This document shows, piece by piece, positions 44,401-54,759 of a stretch of 64,000 nt of DNA. Numbering within the stretch: the first letter of the stretch is position 1; each line of letters begins with the position of its first letter. Origin of the DNA: Zoroaster sp. YZ-2022 (lineage: Eukaryota; Echinodermata; Asteroidea; Forcipulatida; Zoroasteridae); contig CM055830.1 of NCBI GenBank assembly GCA_029582265.1, positions 20,483,365 through 20,547,364 on the forward strand. Direction: 5' to 3'. Position numbers and translations under genes: made by a program. The notes under the pieces were generated by a model. The model did not search any database, was not told the DNA's origin, and worked only from the letters and a program-made list of their open reading frames with translations.

Positions 44401-44725
44401 TATTTAAACAAAAAGACCTCCGAGGGCTTAAAATTGGAGTAAGTAGAGCCCCGGAAAACCCTCCTTTTTGATTCAGGGTTTTCTTTTTCTTCTGGGTGCT
44501 CAGTTTTCTATCGACTGAGAGACCTCCAGGTTTTGTTTGTGTTTTAAATCTCCTTTGTCAGCCTGCTTCAGTGAGGATGTTACCATTCAGAACGTTGAGG
44601 GAGCTTTCGCACGGACATGTAATAGAGTTGTTTGTTGGCCCCTGGATCACACCCTGACGTTGTTTAGGGGTGCCCTTGGCCAGCACGTGTAGATATGAAG
44701 CGTTGTTATTCAGTCGCTTCGACAT
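44401..44725 (-). pseudogene. Small basic Polinton protein, one in-frame stop
   Basis: From ATG 44725: MSKRLNNNASYLHVLAKGTP, then KQRQ, a Cys-containing middle, and a C-terminal KTLNQKGGFSGALLTPIL. A Q-K-G-G-F-x-G-A-L-L type end is common to a small basic protein of Polintons and related viruses. One TGA interrupts the frame at about two fifths of its length. The basic charge and hydrophobic tail suggest a nucleic-acid or virion-interior protein (inference). Confidence 0.55.
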
Positions 44726-44753
44726 CTTCAAATGAATGACTGATCATCAAACA

Positions 44754-45406
44754 CTATCTATTTATATCTTTGGGTACATACACGATTGGAAATTCACCGT
44801 TAAATATATTCGTTCGGGTCTCATCTCCTCTGACGTTGTGGGTTTTGAGATCGATAAAGAGATAAGCATAGGGGGTCAGAGTAGCATCTCGGTAGCTTCT
44901 ACCATGTCTTTGATTTATTGAGGTACATCTGTTTAGCTAGATGATTAATTTGGGGAGGCGTCTCTTGGATTTTTTAAACAGGACCATATGAGTGCGAATT
45001 TGGAAGCTTATTGTTCGCATTTCCTTCCTCGATAGAATAAATTTTGTAATATCAAAATAACAGACAGGTTTCTATGATGATTGCCTTTAGTAAAAAGTTC
45101 GGAGACCTTTTTGTTGTTGCCCGATTCTGACATAAGATCATCTATCACAATAATGTTTCTTTGCGTACGGTCCAAGGACTGAAGTAGATCATCAGGGAAA
45201 CCCCTCCACAAATCGTGTTCCAGGAGACCAGACTAGCCAAATGGTCGTAAGCATCTTGATATTCCCAATAACACCAATGATATTATCTGGAGATGGGTCT
45301 ATGATACCTTGCAGAAGTAAACAGGCGTTTGGTAAAAATAGTCTTTCCGACCCCGTGGGACCCGAGATGATGCAAGTAAAGGGATGTTTAAGTCCCGCAC
45401 GTCCAT
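44754..45406 (-). pseudogene. FtsK/HerA (A32-like) packaging ATPase of the Polinton
   Basis: DNA-packaging ATPase. From ATG 45406 on the minus strand. The P-loop (Walker A) region at about 45375-45345 is split between two frames: one holds GPTGSE and the next holds KTIFTKRLF. Walker B is clear in NIIVIDDLMSESGNNKKVSE at about 45160-45100, followed by SVILILQNLF. The C-terminal part has PYAYLFIDLKTHNV, RTNIFNGEFP and IVYVPKDINR before the TAG at 44754-44756. The length of about 217 codons agrees with the family. Frame breaks at the P-loop and after the QNLF block mean this copy cannot encode an active enzyme as written. Confidence 0.85.
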
Positions 45407-46089
45407 CGGTCTAAATGACTTGAATCATTACGGGGGTAAACTTTGTTAACACTATTCCTCCTCAAATTCACCTTTACACCTCCCCTATTTTCCCCAAGAA
45501 TTAAACAATCACACAATGAAAGCAGTTTCTTCCACACATTTGTGGTTACGGCGATTACAATCTGCTGTGTTTATACCAAACTAAAAATGTATTTACTTGT
45601 TATGACACATTGGTTTATATCATGGGCTGTTTTCTTCCTCCATGGTTATATTAAAGGTTACACGGTCAAATTTATACAACTTTAAAACACTCAATCATTA
45701 AAAACTAAATATAATATAATTAATAATATTTAATGTATAACATGCATAAAAGGTATGCGTATGGAGGATACCTAATATAAAGGTCACCCTTTAGATACAA
45801 TACACGCGCTTGCCGTATAACAAAATAATGGGTATAAATAAAGATGGTCTTTGTTTACTACGTCCATTCAAAACATGTATGTATGTGACAACGAAAGTTC
45901 GACCCTGGCACGTTCCAGTTCATAAGCTTTTTATTATACGTTGATTAACAAATACTAAACACTTAAATACAAAAACAAATCTGTTGACCCTCTGTTTGTA
46001 GTCGTGAGGATCGTACCTATACACTTTAGCGTGGGCTAAACTCTAGGGTTGTTATCAACGCTACGGTATGAATATTACTATCTATCTAT
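45407..46089. other. Spacer between ATPase and polymerase, no gene seen
   Basis: AT-rich, with a plus-strand open frame of 80 residues (45443-45685) that shows no family. Probably non-coding. Confidence 0.45.
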
Positions 46090-49000
46090 CTCTGTATTAA
46101 GTTGACCCACCGTTTAATAACCGTAGGGACCGTATCAAAATCGTCTACCATCACTCTCTTAGTGTACACCACTCTATAATCTTTTTGTGGACTGACGTAA
46201 TTACTTCACCTCCTGGGTTTCGCACAATTTTGTGAGGTCGTGGACGGTACAACTTTTGTTATTACCGCCCACCGACCTCCTCTTCAGCGTCTCATCGTGT
46301 TCGTTGACACGTACCAAATCCTTCAAAGGTGGAAAATTAACAATGTCTGTGTTTCGATAATTAATTGATACCTCTCACCCTTGCAGTGCTAACTCTCATT
46401 TTAGTGTTGTACTATAAACCGTGTACCCATAGTTCTTGGGCCCCGAAGCAAACTCCGTTAATAACTTCTACCCTCCCCGTAATCTTTAGCTAGCTCGTCT
46501 GTCAGATCGCCTAGGTAGTCCCCCAGAGAGGAACGTACTCCTTCGCATCGCCACGGGACACGTAAATGATACTGTCCGTGTCATAGTAAACACCCTCTCT
46601 CCCAATCGTTCTAGAAAAGAATACAATTTCCAGTCTTGCCTGCGCTGTGTGGTGTACGCCGCGATGCCATATGTTTATGTTGCTCAACGCAGCACTGCAA
46701 AGTGTTCCTTGAACTCCACTGCACTTGCGCAACATAGTCACTGAGAAAGTTGACGGCGATTGATAGGTTTTGGTGTCGTCCAAAAACAAACCAAAAGAAA
46801 GAATTCCTCAGGTCTACGATATACCTCGTCTTGGACATATTCTCCCCTGCTTAAACTTTCCCAAGAAACTATTTAGCATTAACTGCTGCAACTCAACCCC
46901 TCGTTACACTCTACGCATGTTGGGTAGCCAATACAATACCTTCGCGTCTCTCGTAATCTGATATGTGTTGATCTTTTTGGCATCAGTATCGCCTTTTCAT
47001 TAGGCCACCCACTGACCTCTTGTTTCAGTTTCAAGTACATTTATATATCCGCAAACAACCCTCCCGTCTTACTCTTCGGATCGTATTGGGCCATGTCCTT
47101 AAATGCCAAACTTCGTGAATACAGATTGAGCTGTACCCCAAGGATAAGGCTTTTTCAGCTCGTCCGTCTTACGTACCCCGCAGCTTACGATCTTCTACCA
47201 GTGTTCGCACTTTGTAGACTGTTGCGTTTCAATACATTTACCGCATAGCGCAAACGTTAGTTTACCAACCCCCCTTTTAGGTAGGACGAGGTGGGTACAA
47301 CCCCCATGACGCGTGATACGTCGCTTTGGCAAACCCATCGTAAGTACTTTATGTCGGCGAAGTTTTCGGTGATAATCACGGGGTGACCGATAGGATGTTA
47401 CCATATTTGTTCACCCACGGGTACAAACTGCACACGTCAACGTACTAATCTTTCCCCAGGTTTCGCCTTGTAACCGCAGCCATTTCGTTACGTGGTTCGA
47501 CCCCCATAAAAGGCATCCCTAAGGTTCAAAACAAACGTCATCACCATTTCAAGGGCTCCAGCGAACTCGCACATTTCCGATCCGTCTTACAAGCCCTCCT
47601 GAAATCGCACTCCCACATCTCTTCTACCACATATCCTGCATTACCGTATGGTTTCGGTACGCCTACGCGTGTTATCACTAGCGCCTCCCCTATGGTAAAC
47701 GCGGCGTTATGAGTGGTCACGTCCCGCCGACGATAGCAGCGCGGACACCCGTGTAAAGACAGCCGTGAAATTGAAGCACCGTACGATCGTGTAAAAACCG
47801 TCTACTCTGTTACCCGGCAACTTTCTGTTCTCGACCGTTCCCTGCGTGCCGAATGGTAATATTACGCGCGTGCGCGATCCACTTCAACCACCTGAGGCCG
47901 CCATGACTACATGTCGTGTTTTCTGTACCCCTGCGAAGGTATTATAGCGCTGCGGTCTTTGGCTGTAGATAAATTTCGTCGAAAAACAATGTTACAAGCT
48001 AGCAATGGTGATGGATACAAAGGTTCTGTTTCCGTCTCGTCATAAAATGGATCTGAATTTCAAACTGCCCTTCGCAAAATGTCTACCGTCGCTCAAAGCA
48101 GTATTCGAGCATTTTCCTTTGAAAATCAAAGACTTGTCCCTGTTTAACTCATTACCACTAAAATTCTGCACGTTTCGGGGTGAACATACCGTCGGGGTCG
48201 TAGAAACGACTATCGAGCATTGGACCTACGTACGCGGCGTTGGCTTTGGTGTTGAAAAAGTGAGGAAAAACCCTTCTTCAACTCGGCTAATCCCAAATGT
48301 GGAGGGGAAACCCTTAGACAAAGGCATCGAAAAAATTCGGCGAATCGATGAACTTTAGAATTTCAACCTTCATACACGCGAAACTTTGCTCCATTCATCA
48401 CCATACCAGTTGTGGATGGCCTGCTGAAACAAAGCAAGAGGTACAAAGCTGACGTCATTGCGACTAAAGGAATTATGGCTATGCATATCGTTTGCCCCCT
48501 TTGCACGCTCATTAAATAACCACTGGCAAAATTTGCAGCGTGTCGGGCCCTGAAAGATACGTTCGTTACGATCGTTTTTACAACAGTGACGACAGGACAT
48601 ACGTTCGGAAGTAATGTGTACGACGCCCAAACAGAATGTACATACAGTATATGTACAACGCGAAAGTCGGTACGTGTTTGTACACAGGACCCAACAGTTA
48701 GTACCAATCTCATCGTCCTGTCTGCACTCGAAATCATGAAAACAAAACGCTTTCGAAGCTCGCCGTCCTCCCTTATCATCACCCACCGCGGCGCATGGTT
48801 CCACCCTCTCTGCCTCCTCCCGCTCTCACCACCAACTGCTGGTGTCATCCTCCCCCTTCTCCCCTCTCATCCCCTAGTAATGTCATCTAAGCTGAACCCT
48901 GACAGCCTTGTCTTTAGGAATAGGTCTAATATAACATTAGGTGGTTCGCCGATTGATATTCCGGCAGCAGTACCTGTCATTTCCCCCCACTGGTGAGGGT

Positions 49001-49680
49001 TTTACCCATTCGCCCGCCGTTACGAATTATCTTTCCACATTTACATTTTCTTATTTCAGACACGTTGATTTCCCCCTACTGTTATTTTCTTTTCTTTTTT
49101 ATCATGGTTTTCACGGCGGTCTTCTCTTGCCAGTTGTCCATAACACTCGCTACTCATGAAATATCTGTTACAGTCATTACAATGTACCCATAACAAAAGG
49201 ACATTCAGGGTGGGTCTTAAAACAACAATGACATTTGTTCTCGCACCCGAGATCCTGTTTGTTCGAATACCCAACAAACATACCTCACAGAAATATGATC
49301 TACATACAAATCCCTTCATCGACGTGATCGTAGCGTAGTGATTGTCATAAAAGTATAAAGTACAACTTGTGAGGGCTTCTTTTTCCCTTTAAACCGCCGC
49401 AGTTCAACAACCCGAGGCGAACAGGACTATCAGTTGATACCCCTCGTTTGAAAAGAACATCCTGAAATTTATGGTTCTTTTAAACCACCACAGGGACCAC
49501 CTCTGGTAAACCCGCTTACTGCCTGTGTGGTGATTTGCTTCTAACTGGGTCTACTCCATGCGCCAACCCTCGCTTTATGTTATCTGTACTGTGCATGTTG
49601 ATCTTCCTTTGCCCTAACGGTCACGATCGCCCTAGGCCGCAACGCCGTCGTCTTTTATTAATCATTACTACGCGCTAACT
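46090..49680 (-). pseudogene. Protein-primed type DNA polymerase B of the Polinton, frame-disrupted
   Basis: Replicative polymerase. Minus-strand order: an N-terminal region ending YDNHYATITSMKGFVCRSYF with a Cys cluster and VHCNDCNRYFMSSECYGQL (about 49360-49130); the exonuclease motif FHDFECRQDD (about 48740); IFQGPTRCKFCQWLF (about 48560-48515); SRFYDPDGMFTPKRAEF (about 48220-48170); LACNIVFRRNLS (about 48000); KLTFALCGKC and IHEVWHF (about 47250, 47110); YDPKSKTGGLFADI (about 47080); LMLNSFLGKF (about 46880); the palm motif VYYDTDSIIYVS (about 46592-46560); and DYRVVYTKRVMVDDFDTVP near the C-terminus (about 46175-46120). The span of about 1,200 codons fits. The frame changes many times with scattered stops. 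The N-terminus may extend to about 50450. Confidence 0.9.
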
Positions 49681-50564
49681 GCCCAACAACCACTTTTCTA
49701 AATTCATGGTCCCGCAGTCAGCCTGCTTTGAGACCCTCCCTATCCATTACTACCCTTATTACCGTTATAGTGGCGTTACCATCGAGCGAGACGTTTGTAT
49801 TCGATTGGAGGATTGCCTCCAATCTCGTAACAAATCAGTTAACGTGTAAGCAATTCTCTCCTCGCAAAGGGCAGCCAAAGGGATCCTCCTAACCCGGGCA
49901 ATCGTATGCTAACTGACACAAAGTCCATGGCATCGAATTCACTGAATAACCTATCTAAAGGGACTGAAATACAGTTCCCAGGCATGTTAATCTAGAACGG
50001 TTACCGTTAATTTGGGTTTTAATATTCCTAAATCCTTTGTGTATTATATCCTTATTGAATTAAATCTTTAACACCTTGGTTTCTCTTGCCACGAGTTTAT
50101 AGTAGTCGTGAGGGATCCTTAATCAGTTTCCCCACGGGGAGCCTCTGAGGGGAGAATCGTGAATCGTCGTCCATATCGTTCACATCACCAAAACCAAACC
50201 GTCTTGACTCGCTTCAGTAAATGGAGGGGTCGTCACGCTGTCATGTCACCTTCATCCTCTACGTGGGACGCCTCATTAAATGATCTCGAGAGGACAAGCG
50301 ATGTCTTCCTCCCTCTGCCGTTCTTGAATGTTCTCCAGGCTCTATGTCCCTCCTCATGTTTTTTTTTGGTGCGAAAGGGCCCCCAGTTCGTCTTCGCTGT
50401 CACGACGTCGTTTATCACCACGGCCTCCATGATACCTTTTCTCCATGTCACTCCCTCTCTTTGCTGTATCTGTCTGGCCTAAACAAAACGAAAAATAAAA
50501 TGTTTACTTTTATAGTTATTATAATTTTATTTTTAATTTTATTTTTAAATTGTTTTAATTGTTT
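49681..50564 (-). other. Probable N-terminal extension of the polymerase or leader, unassigned
   Basis: A minus-strand frame at 50233-50451 (RKGIMEAVVINDVV, then HRAWRTFKNGRG) may belong to the polymerase N-terminus. No diagnostic motif was seen. An A/T-rich stretch at 50500-50560 separates it from the next small frame. Confidence 0.35.
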
Positions 50565-50840
50565 TTACTTTTTTGGGTGTGTCTTCCACGTTTCTTCAAA
50601 AATACTTCTTATTGTCGTGTCATTTACCTGTTGAGCTAACGTTTCCATTTCACGTATGTCTCGCAATGTGCAGGGGCTGTGGACTGTTAAAGGGGAGTAT
50701 ACTCCCAAGTGGTTGTCGGCTACATCCTGTATATGTTCTAGTTGACTAGGCGATGGATCGGGCGAATTAAACATATCGTTTTTCTTCCATGGTTCGGTCC
50801 ACTCGGGATATTTATGTACGACTTGCTTCTCCTCTCCGTA
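50565..50840 (-). CDS. Small hypothetical Polinton protein near the right terminus
   Basis: An open frame from about 50840 to TAA at 50565-50567, with an internal ATG at 50774 (MFNSPDPSPSQLEHIQDVAD). It is predicted largely helical after a Pro/Ser-rich start; LRDIREMETLAQQ and IRSIFEETWKT follow. The frame is also open upstream of the ATG (KYPEWTEPWKKND). I recognise no family. It lies upstream of the polymerase on the same strand and could be an early or regulatory protein, or a first exon of the polymerase. Confidence 0.4.
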   Translation of the reverse strand, partial: YGEEKQVVHKYPEWTEPWKKNDMFNSPDPSPSQLEHIQDVADNHLGVYSPLTVHSPCTLRDIREMETLAQQVNDTTIRSIFEETWKTHPKK

Positions 50841-51359
50841 TTTCTCGTATTAATGAACAAGTATCCTGACACCTTCGTAGACGGATACGTCACCGTTTTT
50901 TGGTCAGTATGAAGCTACAATCTTGTGACCACACAGTCTTACAGACCACACAGTATTACACCGGAAAACAGGTGTCCTATTATCAATTAACTTATGTACA
51001 GGTCCACCTTCTTATAGTACCATTAATCTTATTAAATCCTGTCAATGGCCACCTATGTCCTGTCCAACAGACTCGTCTGGCCACACTATTGTATGTCTTT
51101 TCCTATATTAGATACTATTATCCCAAATTTAACATGTAGGGGACCTTCTATAGTCCATTAATCTTAATAAATCCTTAATACCCCTATGTCCAGTTCAACA
51201 GACTGGCTGTCGGGCCCTACCTATTTTATCTCTTTCCTAGTATTTGATTACACTCACTGATCATGTCGGACTAGTTGCTTCATACCTACAACAAAATATT
51301 TAATCAGCTGACGATCTGTTTACATGTGTTCCCTGGTTTTTGTTATTGATTTTATTTAT
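50841..51359. other. Spacer inside the right terminus, no gene seen
   Basis: Contains a partial duplication: TATAGTACCATTAATCTTATTAAATCC (near 51015) and TATAGTCCATTAATCTTAATAAATCC (near 51150), each followed by CTATGTCC and GTCCAACAGACT-type words. No coding content. Confidence 0.5.
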
Positions 51360-51777
51360 TAGTGATATCAATAGGGTTACATTATACCCCCATATACTCA
51401 TATCACTGCTCTAGCTCTCATTCGTATGACTCCTATATGTATTTTATCGACCAATGAGATGCATATGCTTTGTTTCAATTATCCAATCATAGCTTTACTA
51501 AATTTAGAACATGACGTCTCTCAAACGTGTCCAAACATGCCTACACCTGTACCCCCGTTATAAAACGTGACGTCAGATAGGTCAAAGGGTTTTCTGTACC
51601 CCATAATTCAGTAGGTCAAATGTCAACTGTGCCCCATAAATGGGTAAGGTCAATGTGCTATTAAGTAGGTCAAAAGGGCCCAACCGAAGTCAAGGTCAAG
51701 GTCAACTGTCCCTAGAGAGCTCCAAACCAGTCAAGGTCAAAAGGGCAACTGTGCCTATAGTGACATGGTATACTACT
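51360..51777 (-). repeat. Right terminal inverted repeat of the Polinton
   Basis: Reverse complement of the left terminus. It ends ...TATAGTGACATGGTATACTACT just before the ACAGTA flank. It shares CATTCGTATGACTCCTATAT, TTTATCGACCAATGAG, AACATGACGTCTCTCAAACG and CTGACGTC-type words with the left copy. The tandem AGGTCA-bearing sub-repeats are more diverged here. Confidence 0.9.
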
Positions 51778-51783
51778 ACAGTA
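51778..51783. other. Right target-site duplication (ACAGTA)
   Basis: Identical to 36316-36321; supports insertion as one unit. Confidence 0.65.
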
Positions 51784-52785
51784 TATCCTTTAAACCCAAA
51801 TTTTTTACTTGAAAACTTGTTTTCTTTGTTATTTTTGTGTGACTAAATAAAGAGGATATCTGATGATATGCGTCAAACCTGTGTTGTGGTCACCTGGATA
51901 AAGTGGGCCCAAACCCAAAGGGGGCCAGCATGGTTATCTAAAACTAGGAAAAGTGGGGCCCTTTTCCATATTAATACATTGCTTATAACAAGTTATTTAT
52001 TTCATTTACAAATCCAGAGTGGCAGGTGGGGTGTTTTCATTCCTATTTTTATTTATTAGTAATTGTTGCAGCTCGATGTGGCCTACACAATTAAAAGATG
52101 CATTGCCTGTCTTTATCGCTATTTTAATATCTCAATTTGAATTTCAGGTGGGTTCCGTCATAAATTAATTTTGTCCTTTGTTCTGTTAAACAAACTATGA
52201 ACTCATGTATCTTGAAATATCTAATCTCAAAGTAGCCTATTTATTACTTTCTAATTTGGAAATTATCAATGTTCCAATGATTTTTTTTTTTAAAAAAAGT
52301 GAATGTCGGTTAGAGTAGTTATACATGGCTTTTTGTTGTTGAAAAACTGTTATACAAAAAACCTCAATATTTTTTGCCATAGCCTATGCATTGGCAATCC
52401 CTACCATAAACAGGCTAAACATGTATACACTCTAATTTGTTCAAAGGACACCTTTAAAAAATGCGGTTAATGGGCTAATTGAAAAAATTTCATGTGGTGG
52501 GTCTCACAAATACTTTTCTGATTGCTTCCCTGAAATAATAAAGGTATCATAAGCACTTTACTTTGTTGGATACTAGAATTCTTTGCTTATTATGATTTAA
52601 ATGCACATTTAAATATTTTGGTTTAACACATATAATTGCTTTGAGTTATGCGATCTTGTACATTTACACTTTATTTGTGAAACAATTATCATTACCTGCA
52701 TAAACATTAGAAACTAACATTAACAGCTCAGTGAGTAAAACACTGGTAATTGCTTCCTTTAAACATATTTAATTGGCATGTACAT
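51784..52785. other. No gene seen
   Basis: AT-rich sequence on the right side of the Polinton. No ORF of note and no recognisable repeat. Confidence 0.45.
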
Positions 52786-52907
52786 GGGCGGATCCAGAAC
52801 ATTTTTAGGGGGCTGAGAATCAAAAACAATTATTTTCAGTACTACAAAATTACAATGAAATAATCAAAGGAGAGAAAAACAAAGCACAGTGAGGGAATGG
52901 GGTGCGT

Positions 52908-52939
<32 letters not shown>

Positions 52940-53015
52940 TATATTTTGTGGGTTTTTGTTTTTTATACTGATTTTGGGGGCTACAGCCCTTAGCCACCCT
53001 CCCCTGGATCCGCCA
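52786..53015 (+). repeat. MITE family C, copy 2
   Basis: Ends GGCGGATCCAGAACATTTTT and CCTCCCCTGGATCCGCC are inverted. The interior matches the complement of the 4964-5188 copy. A (CT)n tract of about 20 bases at 52911-52930 is specific to this copy. Confidence 0.75.
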
Positions 53016-53129
53016 ATGATGTATGGTGTTGCAATTCTCCATATGCATATGTATCACAACACAGAGAAACTTGAACATGTTTCCCAAAGCCATAAAAGGG
53101 TATTCAAAGTTGCCAATCTCTAGGCTTTT

Positions 53130-53645
53130 GCAATAACTTCTTTACCACGTTATCACATACATAATTATAATTATAATACTCGTTACCCAAATAAATGCTT
53201 CCTGATTGAATGTACAACCCTTCAGCATAGTCTCCAGCTACAATGATTGTAAACTTTGGAATGGGCTGTCACGTTATATTTCTGAAGCTAAGTCACTGTC
53301 CACCTTCAAATCACTTTACAAATGTTACCTGTTAGAAAATTGATTTGTCTTTTCCCATCAGTAGCATTTATATGTGTTAATCTTCTGCTTTATTTTCCTT
53401 TAATGTTTAACTGCATTTTGGAACATATTGCGGGTTAAATGGGGGCAGTATTCAAAGGGTGTTCTACAAGTCCCTGGACTCCTGGACTTATACATCTTCA
53501 TCTTTACTTCTATGTTTTGTATTTAATCTTATGTTGTTTTTAATTATTTTATATTAATTACTTACTTTTTCTACCTATATAGATTTTATTGAATTTAGTG
53601 TTTTACTAATTTTAAAAATAAAATTTGAATTGAATTGAATCATTA
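53130..53645 (+). pseudogene. 5'-truncated LINE (non-LTR retrotransposon) 3' end
   Basis: The plus strand reads HNYNYNTRYPNKC and then, in another frame, WNGLSRYISEAKSLSTFKSL followed by YKCYLLEN and a stop at about 53342. N-T-R and W-N-x-L followed by S-L-x-x-F-K-x-x-L are the usual last blocks of CR1/L2-like reverse-transcriptase proteins. About 300 bp of 3' untranslated sequence follow, closing with (GAATT)n near 53622-53640. Truncation at the 5' side is typical of LINE copies. Confidence 0.75.
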
Positions 53646-53966
53646 ACTCTTACAATTTAAATGCCACTGGAACGATGGTCCCACTGACTGTGTACGATCC
53701 TTACAGTTGGTACTGTCATCCACCATAATGAACTCGTATTATGTAAAGTACAAGACAAGTATTAAGTCTAACTATTGACATGTACCTGAACTACGCTACT
53801 AATCATACATGCTATTAGTGCCTATTATTATTGTTGAATAGAGAGATGATAATAAACCAACCCATTTGATTGTCACAACAAAGTTTGTGTCCGCCCTTAC
53901 TTATTTCTTGACCTACATTATGGGAATGCAACAATATTAAATAATTTTCTTCGTCATACTATAGAA

Positions 53967-54247
53967 GGCCAAAAAGTCTCTGGTTTCTGATCATCGGTCA
54001 GCTAATTTTCCACCAGGAAATACGTGATACATTTGTATACGCAGGGACCAAATTTACGATATACAAAGTATGGTGGCTAATAGAGGCTTTGTGAAAAGTC
54101 GTTTAAAGCACAACACGGCAGAATCCCAATCGATCCAGCAATTTTAGCTACAATTGGACATAGTTTCATAGCACAAAAAAAAAAATTAAAAATGTGGACG
54201 CGCGGCTCTGAGGCGACCACGCGGAGACAAGAAACTGGACTTTTGCC
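53967..54247 (-). repeat. MITE family A, copy 3
   Basis: Left end GGCCAAAAAGTCTCTGGTTTC and right end GAAACTGGACTTTTGCC are inverted. The core GGCAGAATCCCAATCGATCC and CTACAATTGGACAT is the complement of the other copies. Confidence 0.75.
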
Positions 54248-54315
54248 TAATACTGTATGGACTTTTATAACACTCCCATTAAAATTAATGTTTGGATGAG
54301 TGATTTTACCAAAAT

Positions 54316-54408
54316 TGATGATGATGATGATGATTGATGATGATGATGATGTTGATACGTATGATATGATGATGATGATGATGATGACGATGATGATGAT
54401 GATGATGA

Positions 54409-54443
<35 letters not shown>

Positions 54444-54474
54444 GATGATGATGATGATGATGATGATGATGACG

Positions 54475-54532
<58 letters not shown>

Positions 54533-54556
54533 AGATGATGATGGATGATGATGAGA

Positions 54557-54588
<32 letters not shown>

Positions 54589-54612
54589 CGATGATGATGA
54601 TGATGATGATAA
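54316..54612. repeat. (GAT)n microsatellite, about 300 bp
   Basis: Nearly 100 GAT triplets with scattered single-base interruptions. The poly-Ser, poly-His and poly-Ile frames across it are repeat artefacts. Confidence 0.95.
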
Positions 54613-54759
54613 TAACAGAATTCGTGCTGTAAACAGGGAGAAAGTGGAGAAAGGACGATAACAGAATTCACAATGGAATGTTTTATAAGGGCAACCAGAG
54701 AACAGAGGGTACAGAAGGAGAATGATTAACATATGGCAGGAAAAGGCATGTTGAAATAA

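Larger units (their letters stand above)
36316..51783 (-). mobile_element. Polinton/Maverick element, 15.46 kb, full length, decayed genes
   Basis: Bounded by inverted termini (36322-36760 and 51360-51777) and flanked on both sides by ACAGTA, the 6-bp target duplication size of Polintons. It carries DNA polymerase B, packaging ATPase, retroviral-type integrase with chromodomain, major capsid protein, adenovirus-type protease and small conserved proteins, all on the minus strand. A second gene group (PC4-like, death domain, Cys-rich) is on the plus strand next to the left end. Polintons are self-synthesising, virus-related elements of 15-20 kb, so length and content agree. All main genes contain frame breaks. 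Confidence 0.93.

Noticed and set aside
48005..48358. Plus-strand open frame of 117 residues within the polymerase gene
   Set aside because: The opposite strand carries recognisable polymerase B blocks at the same place, so this is an antisense shadow.
54265..54732. Ser/His/Ile-rich open frames of 121-155 residues
   Set aside because: They are translations of the (GAT)n microsatellite.
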